This document shows positions 11,971-19,592 of a DNA stretch of 64,000 nucleotides, piece by piece. The notes below the pieces were generated by a model that worked only from the letters and a program-made list of their open reading frames with translations, searched no databases and was not told the origin of the DNA. The DNA lies in assembly GCA_964594125.1 (NCBI GenBank), contig CAZQLL010000022.1, forward strand, positions 1-64,000, given 5' to 3'. The position numbers were made by a program, and so were the translations under genes. The DNA is from CAVRZJ01 sp964594125 (GTDB lineage Bacteria > Acidobacteriota > Thermoanaerobaculia > Thermoanaerobaculales > Thermoanaerobaculaceae). The first letter of the stretch is position 1, and each line of letters begins with the position of its first letter.

Positions 11971-12972
11971 ATGGCCACAGCGTTGGTTACCGGCGGCGCC
12001 GGGTTCATCGGCTCGCACCTCGCCGACCAGCTTCTCGCCATGGGGCACGAGGTCGTCGCCCTGGACGACCTGTCCGGCGGCTTCCGAGAGAACCTCGACG
12101 CCCGCGTCCGCTTCGTCGAGGGCTCCATCCTCGACCGGCCGCTCCTGGACTCCCTGTTCGAGCGGTATCACTTCGACGTCGTGTATCACCTCGCCGCCTA
12201 CGCCGCCGAGGGACTCAGCCACTTCATCAAGCGCTTCAACTACGAGAACAACCTGATCGGCTCGACGAACCTCATCACGCGCGCCGTCAACGGCGGTGTG
12301 CGCCGGTTCGTCTTCACGTCCTCGATCGCCGTCTACGGCTCGGCCACCCCCCCCATGGACGAGCAAACGCCGCCGCTGCCCGAGGATCCCTACGGTATCG
12401 CCAAGCTCGCGGTCGAGCGCGATCTCTCGGCGACGCAGCGCCTGTTCGGTCTCGACTTCGTCATCTTCCGGCCGCACAACGTCTACGGCGAACGGCAGAA
12501 CATCGGCGACCGCTATCGCAACGTGATCGGAATCTTCATGAACCAGCTCATGCAGGGCAGGCCGATGACGATCTTCGGCGACGGGGAACAGCAGCGCGCT
12601 TTCAGCTACGTCGGCGACATCGCGCCGACGCTCGCGCGCAGCGGTTTCGAGCCGGGGTTCCGCAATCGCGTCTTCAACATCGGCGCCGACCAGGCGATCA
12701 CGGTCAACGAGCTCGCGCACGCCGTCGCCCGCGCCATGGGCCGGCGAGCCGAGGTCGTCCACCTGCCCGAGCGCCATGAGGTGAAGGTCGCCTACAGCTC
12801 GCATGCCAGACTCGCCGAGGTGGCGGGGACCGGGCCGCAGACCCCGCTCGAGGAAGGGCTGCGCCGGATGGCGGCATGGGCGCTCGCGGCGGGGCCCCGC
12901 CGGTCGAAGCCTTTCGAGGGCATCGAGATCAGGCGCAACCTGCCGGCAGGCTGGAATGAGGACGAGGGGTGA
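11971..12972 (+). CDS. NAD-dependent sugar epimerase/dehydratase (extended SDR)
   Basis: This 333-aa protein begins ALVTGGAGFIGSHLADQLL, a classical NAD-binding GxxGxxG. It has the catalytic Ser in FTSSIAVYG, the YGIAK pair near residue 147, and the RPHNVYGERQN loop found in UDP-hexose 4-epimerases and UDP-glucuronate enzymes. The block MTIFGDGEQQRAFSYVGDIA is also typical. Start ATG 11971 has GGAGG 10 nt upstream. The next gene overlaps the stop by 4 nt. It probably makes a nucleotide-sugar donor for the adjacent transferases. GalE-like activity is most likely, but reduction of the Gmd product cannot be excluded. Confidence 0.87.
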   Translation: MATALVTGGAGFIGSHLADQLLAMGHEVVALDDLSGGFRENLDARVRFVEGSILDRPLLDSLFERYHFDVVYHLAAYAAEGLSHFIKRFNYENNLIGSTNLITRAVNGGVRRFVFTSSIAVYGSATPPMDEQTPPLPEDPYGIAKLAVERDLSATQRLFGLDFVIFRPHNVYGERQNIGDRYRNVIGIFMNQLMQGRPMTIFGDGEQQRAFSYVGDIAPTLARSGFEPGFRNRVFNIGADQAITVNELAHAVARAMGRRAEVVHLPERHEVKVAYSSHARLAEVAGTGPQTPLEEGLRRMAAWALAAGPRRSKPFEGIEIRRNLPAGWNEDEG

Positions 12973-14402
12973 CGGGAAGCGCATCGGAGCCGGCACGCTG
13001 CGCCCCTGCCGCGGTCCCGGCGGCGCCGCCGCGGGCTGTCCTGCAGGTCAGCACGGCCGACCGCCTGGGCGGCGCCGAGGGGTCGGCGTGGAATCTCTTC
13101 GACGCGTACCGCCGGTCCGGGATCGACTCGTGGCTGGCCGTGGGAACCAAGCTCGGCGACGATCCCGACGTCTTCGCGATCCCGAACGACGCACGGCGGC
13201 CGGCGTGGGTCGTCGCACTCCGCCAGGCGCAGCGGCGCGCGCAGGCGGCCGGACTCGTCCGCCGCGCGCAGGCGCTCGGCGCGGCCGCCTGGCTGGGGGA
13301 ACCCCGCAGGTTCCTCTCGGCGAAGCTCCTGGGCCGCGAGGACTACGGTTACCCGGGGTGCGCGGCGTTGCTCGCCTGCACGCCGCGCCCGCCGGAGATC
13401 CTGCACTGCCACAACCTGCACGGCAACTACTTCGACCTCAGGGTCCTCCCCGAGCTCGGGCGCCGCGTCCCGCTCATCCTCAACCTGCGGGACGAGTGGC
13501 TGCTCACCGGCCACTGCGCCTACTCCATGGGGTGCGAGCGGTGGCGCGACGCCTGCGGGCGGTGTCCCGATCTCTCCCGCTACCCTGCCCTGACGCGCGA
13601 CACCACGGCGCACAACCTCAGGAGCAAGAGGCGCATCCTGAGCAAGACGCGCGCCTACGTGACTGCACCGTCGCAGTGGCTGCTCGCTCGCGCGCGCGCC
13701 GCGATGCCGGCCGCCGCGGGGTTCAAGCGGATCGCGAACTCGGTACACCCCGCGTTTTTCTCAGCGGACGCCAAGACCACCGCACGGCTGGAGCTTGGCC
13801 TGCCGGCCACGGACCCCGTGATCGGGTTTTCCGCCCACTCGGCGTTCAAGGACTTCGCGACGGTCCGCGCTGCGCTCGAGGTGCTGGGGCAAACACACGC
13901 GGCGCACGCCGTGTGCTTCGGCCGCGGCGGCCCCGCCGAGCGCGCGGGGCGGATCGATCTGCGCTTCCTCGGCTTCGTTGACGATCCCCGGGAGGTGGCC
14001 CGCAGGCTGCGCTGCTGCGACGTCTTCATCCACGCGGCGACCGCCGAAGCCTTCGGCAAGGGTGCGGCGGAAGCCGCCGCCTGCGGCGTCCCCGTGGTCG
14101 CCTCCAGCGTCGGCGGCCTCGTCGAGGTCGTGCGCGACGGCGAGAACGGCCTGCTGGTGCCGCCCCGCGACCCGCGCGCGCTGGCGGCCGCGGTGGCTTC
14201 GATCCTCGCGGAGCCAGCCCGCGCCGCCGCACTCGGAAGCGCCGGCCGCCGGCGGGCGGCGTCGGAGTTCTCCCTCGACCGCCAGGTCGCCGAATTCCTC
14301 GCGTGGTACGCCGAGGTGCGCGCCGACTGGCTGGAGTGGGTTGCGCAGGGCGGTGCGACCGCCGCCGGTAGAGCGGGCGCACGGACGCGGAGGAGGACGT
14401 GA
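12969..14402 (+). CDS. Glycosyltransferase family 4 with Cys-rich loop
   Basis: This 477-aa protein starts with GTG in a GTGA overlap with the epimerase. Residues VLQVSTADRLGGAEGSAWNL are a GT4 N-terminus. LRDEWLLTGHCAYSMGCERW...CGRCPDL near residue 175-200 is a cysteine-containing loop seen in GT4 enzymes of exopolysaccharide loci such as WcaC. The C-terminal domain has GFSAHSAFKDF, FVDDPREVARRL and the donor site HAATAEAFGKGAAEAAACGVPV. It probably adds a sugar to the lipid-linked repeat made by this locus. A C-terminal Arg/Ala-rich tail of about 25 residues looks non-essential. Confidence 0.84.
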   Translation: MTGSASEPARCAPAAVPAAPPRAVLQVSTADRLGGAEGSAWNLFDAYRRSGIDSWLAVGTKLGDDPDVFAIPNDARRPAWVVALRQAQRRAQAAGLVRRAQALGAAAWLGEPRRFLSAKLLGREDYGYPGCAALLACTPRPPEILHCHNLHGNYFDLRVLPELGRRVPLILNLRDEWLLTGHCAYSMGCERWRDACGRCPDLSRYPALTRDTTAHNLRSKRRILSKTRAYVTAPSQWLLARARAAMPAAAGFKRIANSVHPAFFSADAKTTARLELGLPATDPVIGFSAHSAFKDFATVRAALEVLGQTHAAHAVCFGRGGPAERAGRIDLRFLGFVDDPREVARRLRCCDVFIHAATAEAFGKGAAEAAACGVPVVASSVGGLVEVVRDGENGLLVPPRDPRALAAAVASILAEPARAAALGSAGRRRAASEFSLDRQVAEFLAWYAEVRADWLEWVAQGGATAAGRAGARTRRRT

Positions 14403-15247
14403 TGGAGCCACGGCGGGCCTCGCCTCTCTCGGTCGCCGTCGTCGTACCGGTGCTCAACGGCGCCCGCTTCCTGCAAGATGCGCTGGCGTCGATCGACGCG
14501 CAGCGCCGCCAGCCCGACGAGGTCATCATCGTCGACGGCGTCTCGACCGACGGCAGTCTCGAGCTGATCACGGCGTGGGCACGGTCGCGAACAGGGCGGA
14601 CACGTTGGGTCTCCGAACCGGACAGGGGGCAGGCCGACGCGATCAACAAGGGCCTGGCGCTGGCGTGCAGCGAGTATGCCGGCTGGCTCAACGCCGACGA
14701 TGTCCTCGAGCCGACGGCGCTGGAGTCCGTGACCGCCGCGGTCGAGTCCGAACCCACGGTCGACTTCGTCTGGGGGTTCTGCCTCGTGATCGACGCAGAA
14801 GGCCGGCCGCTGTACATCCAGAACCCCTTCGTGCGCAAAGACTTTCGGGAGCTACGCCGGCACCGGAACTTCGTGCCGCAGCCCGGGAGCTTCTTCCGCC
14901 GCTCCTTGTACGACACGGTGGGACCTCTCGACACCTCCTACCACTACAGCTTCGACTACGAGTTCTTCCTGCGCCTCGCGGACCGCGCCGACGCGCGCTT
15001 CCTGCCCCAGGTGCTGGCCCGCTTCCGCCTCCATGCCGAATCGAAGACCGGCCGCGAGCACCGCGCCTTTCTCCGCGAGGAACGGCGCGCCTTTCGCGCT
15101 CACGGAGGATCCCTGCTCTCGCCGTTCTTCCTCGACCTCTGGCGGTATCGGTTCGTCTCCCGACCGCTCGACCGCCTGCGCGAGCCGCTGCGACGGGTTG
15201 TGCGCAAGGTCATGGGGCTGCCCGCCGGTGCCCGCATTCGGCCGTGA
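14402..15247 (+). CDS. Glycosyltransferase family 2
   Basis: This 281-aa GT-A enzyme has VAVVVPVLNGARFLQDAL at the N-terminus, DEVIIVDGVSTDGS for nucleotide binding, DRGQADAINKGLALA, and a metal-binding GWLNADD near residue 99. PQPGSFFRRSLYDTVGPLD and YDYEF-like residues follow, as in the WcaA-type subgroup. ATG 14402 is preceded by AGGAGGA; a GTG at 14399 is an alternative. The first base of the ATG is the last base of the upstream stop. It is the last gene of the polysaccharide locus; the gap to the next gene is 153 bp. Confidence 0.87.
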   Translation: MEPRRASPLSVAVVVPVLNGARFLQDALASIDAQRRQPDEVIIVDGVSTDGSLELITAWARSRTGRTRWVSEPDRGQADAINKGLALACSEYAGWLNADDVLEPTALESVTAAVESEPTVDFVWGFCLVIDAEGRPLYIQNPFVRKDFRELRRHRNFVPQPGSFFRRSLYDTVGPLDTSYHYSFDYEFFLRLADRADARFLPQVLARFRLHAESKTGREHRAFLREERRAFRAHGGSLLSPFFLDLWRYRFVSRPLDRLREPLRRVVRKVMGLPAGARIRP

Positions 15248-15400
15248 CCGGACGCCGGAACGCGTCCCGGCGCGCGCAGGAGCCCCGGAGGCGGGATCTC
15301 CGCTCCGTGGCGCGCGCGCCGACGAGCGGCGGACGGGCCGTGGCAGCGGTTTCGCAGGCGCCCCGGCGTGCGCTAGGCTACGCGCCTCGTGGAGGTCCTG

Positions 15401-17092
15401 ATGGCGCTCGTGGAGTGCGTTCCCAACATCTCGGACGGCCGCAACCCGAAGGTGTACGAGGCCGCGGCGGCGGCCGCCGCCGGCGTGCCCGGCGTCACCT
15501 TGCTCAACGTCGACCCCGGCGCGCAGACCAACCGCACGGTGATCACGTTCGTCGGCGCCCCCGAGGCGGTGCTCGAGGGCGCGTTCCGGCTCGCCTCAAC
15601 GGCGCTCGGGCTGATCGACATGACCGGCCACACGGGCGCGCATGCGCGCCTCGGCGCCGTCGACGTCGTCCCGTTCGTGCCGGTGTCGGGCGTGACGATG
15701 GACGACTGCGTGGCGCTCGCGCGGCGGCTCGGCGAGCGGGTCGGTCGCGAGCTCGGCATTCCCGTGTTCCTCTATGAGTTCGCCGCGTCCGCGCCGCACC
15801 GCCGCAACCTCGCCGACATCCGCGCCGGCGAGTACGAGGGGCTCGCCAGGAAGCTCGAAGACTCGGCGTGGCAGCCCGACTTCGGTCCGGCTGCGTTCGT
15901 CCCGCGCTCAGGCGCCACCGTGATCGGCGCCCGCAAGTTCCTGGTCGCCTACAACGTGAACCTCAACACGCTGGACAAGCGGCTGGCCAACCGCGTCGCG
16001 CTCGACGTGCGCGAGAAGGGACGCATGCGCCGCGACGAGGCCGGCAACCCGGTGCTCGGCGCCGACGGCGCGCCGGTGTACGACCCCGGGCTCCTGCGCT
16101 CGGTCAAGGCCGTGGGCTGGACGATCCCGGAGTACGGGTGCGCCCAGGTCTCGCTCAACCTCACCGACCTCGACGTGACTCCGCTGCACGTCGCCTTCGA
16201 CACCTGCGACGAGCGGGCGCGCGAGCGCGGCCTGCGCGCCACCGGCTCCGAGCTCGTGGGTCTGGTGCCGAAGGAGGCGCTGCTTGCGGCCGGCCGCCAC
16301 TACCTGGCGCGCATGGGCCGCTCGACCGGCGTGCCGGAGAGCGCGCTCGTCCACACCGCGATCCGCACCCTCGGCCTGTCCGAGGTGAAGGCGTTCGACG
16401 CGGCCGAGCGGGTGATCGAGTACCGCATCGCGCCGCCGGCGGCGCTCGCCGCCATGACGCTGCGGGGGTTCGCCGACGAGCTCTCCACGGACTCCCCCGC
16501 ACCGGGCGGCGGCTCGGTTGCGGCGCTCGCCGGCGCGCTCGCCGCCGGCCTCGCCGCGATGGTCGCCAACCTGTCGCACGCTAAGAAGGGGTTCGAGGCG
16601 GCGCAGCCGTGCCTCGAGGCGATCGCGATGCGCGGCCAGGAGCTCAAGGACCGGCTGCTTGCCGCCGTCGACGCCGACACCGCGGCGTTCGACGGCCTGC
16701 TCGCCGCGATGCGCCTGCCGAAGGGCACGCCGGCCGAGCAGGCGGCGCGGGAAGCGGCGGTCGCCGACGCCACCGCGGCCGCGATCGAGGTGCCGCTCGG
16801 CGTCCTCGAGCTGTGCCCGGAGGTCGCCGAGCTGTGCCTCGAGGTCGGCCGCATCGGGCTGCAGGCGTCGCGTTCCGACGCCGGCGTCGGCGCCCAGATG
16901 GCGCGCGCCGCCGCCGCCGGCGCCTTCCAGAACGTGTGCATCAACCTGCCGGGGCTCAGCGACCGCGCGCGCGGTGCAGCGCTGCTGGCGCGCGCCGACG
17001 CAGCCTGGGAGGCGGCGAGGGCCGCCGGCGGAAGGGCCGAGGAGGAGATCCTCGGCGGCCTGCGCGCCGCCGCGGGGACGGCGGTGCGGTAG
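15401..17092 (+). CDS. ftcD: Bifunctional glutamate formiminotransferase / formiminotetrahydrofolate cyclodeaminase
   Basis: This 563-aa protein fuses both activities that finish histidine degradation: transfer of the formimino group from N-formimino-glutamate to tetrahydrofolate, then cyclisation with release of ammonia. Residues 1-330 match formiminotransferase (LVECVPNISDGRNPKV, DMTGHTGAHARLGAVDVVPFVP, GARKFLVAYNVNL). Residues about 345-563 match the cyclodeaminase (FADELSTDSPAPGGGSVAALAGALAAGLAAMVANL). ATG 15401 has GGAGG 6-10 nt upstream; an in-frame GTG at 15389 lies 8 nt behind a TAGGCT box at 15375 and could start a leaderless form. No other hut gene is in the window. Confidence 0.95.
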   Translation: MALVECVPNISDGRNPKVYEAAAAAAAGVPGVTLLNVDPGAQTNRTVITFVGAPEAVLEGAFRLASTALGLIDMTGHTGAHARLGAVDVVPFVPVSGVTMDDCVALARRLGERVGRELGIPVFLYEFAASAPHRRNLADIRAGEYEGLARKLEDSAWQPDFGPAAFVPRSGATVIGARKFLVAYNVNLNTLDKRLANRVALDVREKGRMRRDEAGNPVLGADGAPVYDPGLLRSVKAVGWTIPEYGCAQVSLNLTDLDVTPLHVAFDTCDERARERGLRATGSELVGLVPKEALLAAGRHYLARMGRSTGVPESALVHTAIRTLGLSEVKAFDAAERVIEYRIAPPAALAAMTLRGFADELSTDSPAPGGGSVAALAGALAAGLAAMVANLSHAKKGFEAAQPCLEAIAMRGQELKDRLLAAVDADTAAFDGLLAAMRLPKGTPAEQAAREAAVADATAAAIEVPLGVLELCPEVAELCLEVGRIGLQASRSDAGVGAQMARAAAAGAFQNVCINLPGLSDRARGAALLARADAAWEAARAAGGRAEEEILGGLRAAAGTAVR

Positions 17093-17135
17093 CTCCCCGC
17101 CCCGCCCGCGGTTCGCTCCCCGTCTCTCGCTGCGC

Positions 17136-18542
17136 CTACAGACCCGCCATGCGGTCGATGTCCAGCAGCTCGGCGAGCTCCACCTCGGGCAGGACGCGCA
17201 GGCGGCGGGCGGCGGCGAGCACACTCTCCCCCGCCCGCTCCGCAGCGCCTGCCACCTCGGCCGCGCGCTCGTAGCCGAGGCGGCCGGCGAGGGCGGTGGC
17301 CGCCGCCGGGCTCGACTCGGCGAGCGCGCGGGCGCGCGCGGCGTCCACCTCGAGGCCGCCGAGGCAGCGGGAGGCGAGCGCGTGGCAGGCGCCGGCGAGC
17401 AGGGTGAGCATCGCGTCGAGGTTCCAGGCGAGCAGCGGGTTGGCGTGCGACAGGTCGAGCTGGTGCAGCGCCACGGTGGCGCGGCACGCTGCCGCCAGCC
17501 CCTCGACCTGGATGGCGGCCTGCGCCGCCGCCTCGGCGATCACCGGGTTGACTTTCCCGGGCATGATCGAGGAGCCCGGCTGGACGGCGGGAAGGCGCAG
17601 CTCGCTCAATCCCCCGAACGGTCCCGACGCGCGCAGGCGGATGTCGTTGGCGACTGCGAGAAGCACCCGGCCGACGCCGGCGAGCGCGTCGGCGAACGCG
17701 ATGGGCGCCTCCTGCGCGGCGATGCCCACCGCCGGCCGCTCCTGCAGCCGCAGCGCCAGGCCGAGCTCCGGCGCGAGCAGCTCGACCGCGCGGCGCGCCG
17801 CCCCGGGGCGGGCCCCGACGCCGGTGCCCACCGCCGTCCCGCCGAGCGGCAGGTCGAGCAGCGCATCGGCGGCGGCCGTGCCGCGCGCCGCCGCCTCGAC
17901 GAGGCGCGCCGCCCACGCCTCGAAAACCCGGCCGTAGGTCGTCGGCACCGCGTCCATCAGGTGCGTACGCGCCAGCGTCACAGTGGCGCGGTGCGCCGCC
18001 GCGAGCCGCAGCAGCTCGGCCGCAACCTCCATCACGCGCGGCCGTGTTTCCCGCCGCCACCTCCCCGCCGCCATCACGCGCAGCGCCGCCGGGATCACGT
18101 CGTTGGAGGACTGCGACAGGTTCACGTGGTCGTTGGGGTGTACCGGACGGCGCGCCGCCGGATCGCCGCCGAGCCGGCGGTTGGCGAGGTGGGCGACCAC
18201 CTCGTTGACGTTCATGTTGGTCGACGTGCCGGAGCCGGTCTGGAAGACGTCGACCGGAAACTGGTCGGCGTGCGAGCCCGCGGCCACCTCGGCGGCCGCG
18301 GCGGCGATCGCCGCAGCCACCTCGGGGGGCAGCGCGCCGAACTCGGCGTGGGCGAGCGCGAACGCGCGCTTGATCCCGGCGACGGCCGCGATCAGCGCCG
18401 GCGGCAGACGCCACCCGGAGACCGCGAAGTTGGACACCGCGCGCGCCGTCTGCGCGCCGTACAGCGCCCCCGCCGGGACATCGACCTCTCCCAGCGTGTC
18501 GCGCTCGCGCCTGCCCGAGCCGTCAGTCGTCATCGCTGGCAT
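17136..18542 (-). CDS. Class II fumarase / aspartate ammonia-lyase family protein
   Basis: A 468-aa member of the superfamily that adds or removes water or ammonia across fumarate. Visible motifs: RDTLGEVDVPAGALYGAQT, TGSGTSTNMNVNEV, HPNDHVNLSQSSND, ARTHLMDAVPTTYG and the mobile loop PGSSIMPGKVNP. SQSSND and the N-terminus are fumarase-like; KVNPVIAE is more like aspartases, where fumarases usually have KVNPTQ. Fumarase (TCA cycle) is the default call, with aspartase a real alternative. ATG 18542 has GGAGAG upstream and overlaps the terC-type gene by 20 nt, so the two form one minus-strand unit. Confidence 0.85.
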   Translation of the reverse strand: MPAMTTDGSGRRERDTLGEVDVPAGALYGAQTARAVSNFAVSGWRLPPALIAAVAGIKRAFALAHAEFGALPPEVAAAIAAAAAEVAAGSHADQFPVDVFQTGSGTSTNMNVNEVVAHLANRRLGGDPAARRPVHPNDHVNLSQSSNDVIPAALRVMAAGRWRRETRPRVMEVAAELLRLAAAHRATVTLARTHLMDAVPTTYGRVFEAWAARLVEAAARGTAAADALLDLPLGGTAVGTGVGARPGAARRAVELLAPELGLALRLQERPAVGIAAQEAPIAFADALAGVGRVLLAVANDIRLRASGPFGGLSELRLPAVQPGSSIMPGKVNPVIAEAAAQAAIQVEGLAAACRATVALHQLDLSHANPLLAWNLDAMLTLLAGACHALASRCLGGLEVDAARARALAESSPAAATALAGRLGYERAAEVAGAAERAGESVLAAARRLRVLPEVELAELLDIDRMAGL

Positions 18543-19500
18543 CGCTCTCTCCGTCGCGGTGAACGCGCACGATCGCCTCCCGGCTTCCCGCGCCCGCCTT
18601 CACCGGCAGAAGCAGCGAGGCGGCGGCGGCGGCCGCGAGGATGCCGCCGACCGCGGCGAGCGAGGCCAGCGTCGGGATCACGACCACCTCGGCGAGCAGC
18701 ATTTTGACGCCGACCAGGACGAGGATGAGGGCGAGCGCCGGACGCAGGAAGCGCAGCGCCGCCAGAGCCCCGGCGACGACGAAGTAGAGCGCGCGCAGCC
18801 CCATGATCGCGAAGATGTTCGACGTGTAGACGATGAACGGGTCGCGGCTCACCGCGAGGACGGCGGGCACCGAGTCGACCGCGAACATGAGGTCGGTGCT
18901 CTCGATCGCCAGGAGGACAAGGAACAGCGGCGTGAACCGCAGACCGGCGTCGGTCCGCACCAGGAACCTGTCGCCGTGGTATGCCCTGTGGATCGGCAGC
19001 ACCCGGCTCGCCCAGCGGACGACCAGGTTCTTCTCAGGGTGAATCTCCTCGGCCTCGGACAGGCCGAGCTTGGCGCCGGTGGCGATCAGGATGATCCCCA
19101 GCAGGTAGATCACCCAGTGGAAGGCGTTGATCAGCGCGACGCCGGCGAAGATGAAGATCCCGCGCATCACCCAGGCGCCGACGATCCCCCAGAAGAGCAC
19201 CCGGTGCTGGTGCTCGGCGGCGACGTTGAAGTAGGTGAACAGCGCCAGGAAGACGAACAGGTTGTCCACCGACAACGACTGCTCGATGAGCAGCGCCGTC
19301 AGGTAGGCGAGCGCGGCGTCGGTGCCGCGCGTGTAGCCGACGAACAGCGAAAACGCGAGCCCGGTGCCGACGAACAGAGCGCTCCACGCCGCGGCGCGCC
19401 TGATGTTCTGCACGGCGCCCGCACGGTGCGTGAAGGCTATGTCGAGCGCCAGCAGCGTGGCCACGACGGCCGCGAACACGGTCCAGGACAGAAGCTCCAA
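18523..19500 (-). CDS. TerC/Alx family integral membrane protein
   Basis: This 325-aa protein has about nine membrane helices. It carries the family hallmark EQSLSVDNLFVF near residue 73 and the second acidic signature IESTDLMFAVDSVPAVLAVSRDPFIVYTSNIFAI. TerC-family proteins are linked to tellurite resistance and, for Alx/MeeF-type members, to Mn2+ export that helps metalate exported enzymes. The start is TTG at 19500, supported by GGGAGGG 9 nt upstream and by the family N-terminus. I looked for a yybP-ykoY manganese riboswitch in the 92-nt upstream gap and did not see one. The C-terminal tail is acidic (DASDDD). Confidence 0.93.
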   Translation of the reverse strand: MELLSWTVFAAVVATLLALDIAFTHRAGAVQNIRRAAAWSALFVGTGLAFSLFVGYTRGTDAALAYLTALLIEQSLSVDNLFVFLALFTYFNVAAEHQHRVLFWGIVGAWVMRGIFIFAGVALINAFHWVIYLLGIILIATGAKLGLSEAEEIHPEKNLVVRWASRVLPIHRAYHGDRFLVRTDAGLRFTPLFLVLLAIESTDLMFAVDSVPAVLAVSRDPFIVYTSNIFAIMGLRALYFVVAGALAALRFLRPALALILVLVGVKMLLAEVVVIPTLASLAAVGGILAAAAAASLLLPVKAGAGSREAIVRVHRDGESDASDDD

Positions 19501-19592
19501 GAGACCCTCCCAAACCCCCGCGGGAGCTTACGGGCAAACGGCGGCGCGGGGAAGCCCGCCCGCGCCAGGGCGCGCGGCAGGCCCCGGCCCGT

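Noticed and set aside
11930..11985. tRNA-like T-loop GGTTCGAATGG
   Set aside because: No acceptor or anticodon stem can be built around it. It contains the ribosome-binding site and start of the epimerase gene.
19501..19592. Possible yybP-ykoY manganese riboswitch before the TerC-type gene
   Set aside because: The conserved loops of that riboswitch are not visible in the 92-nt gap. Only a GGGAGGG ribosome-binding site is supported.
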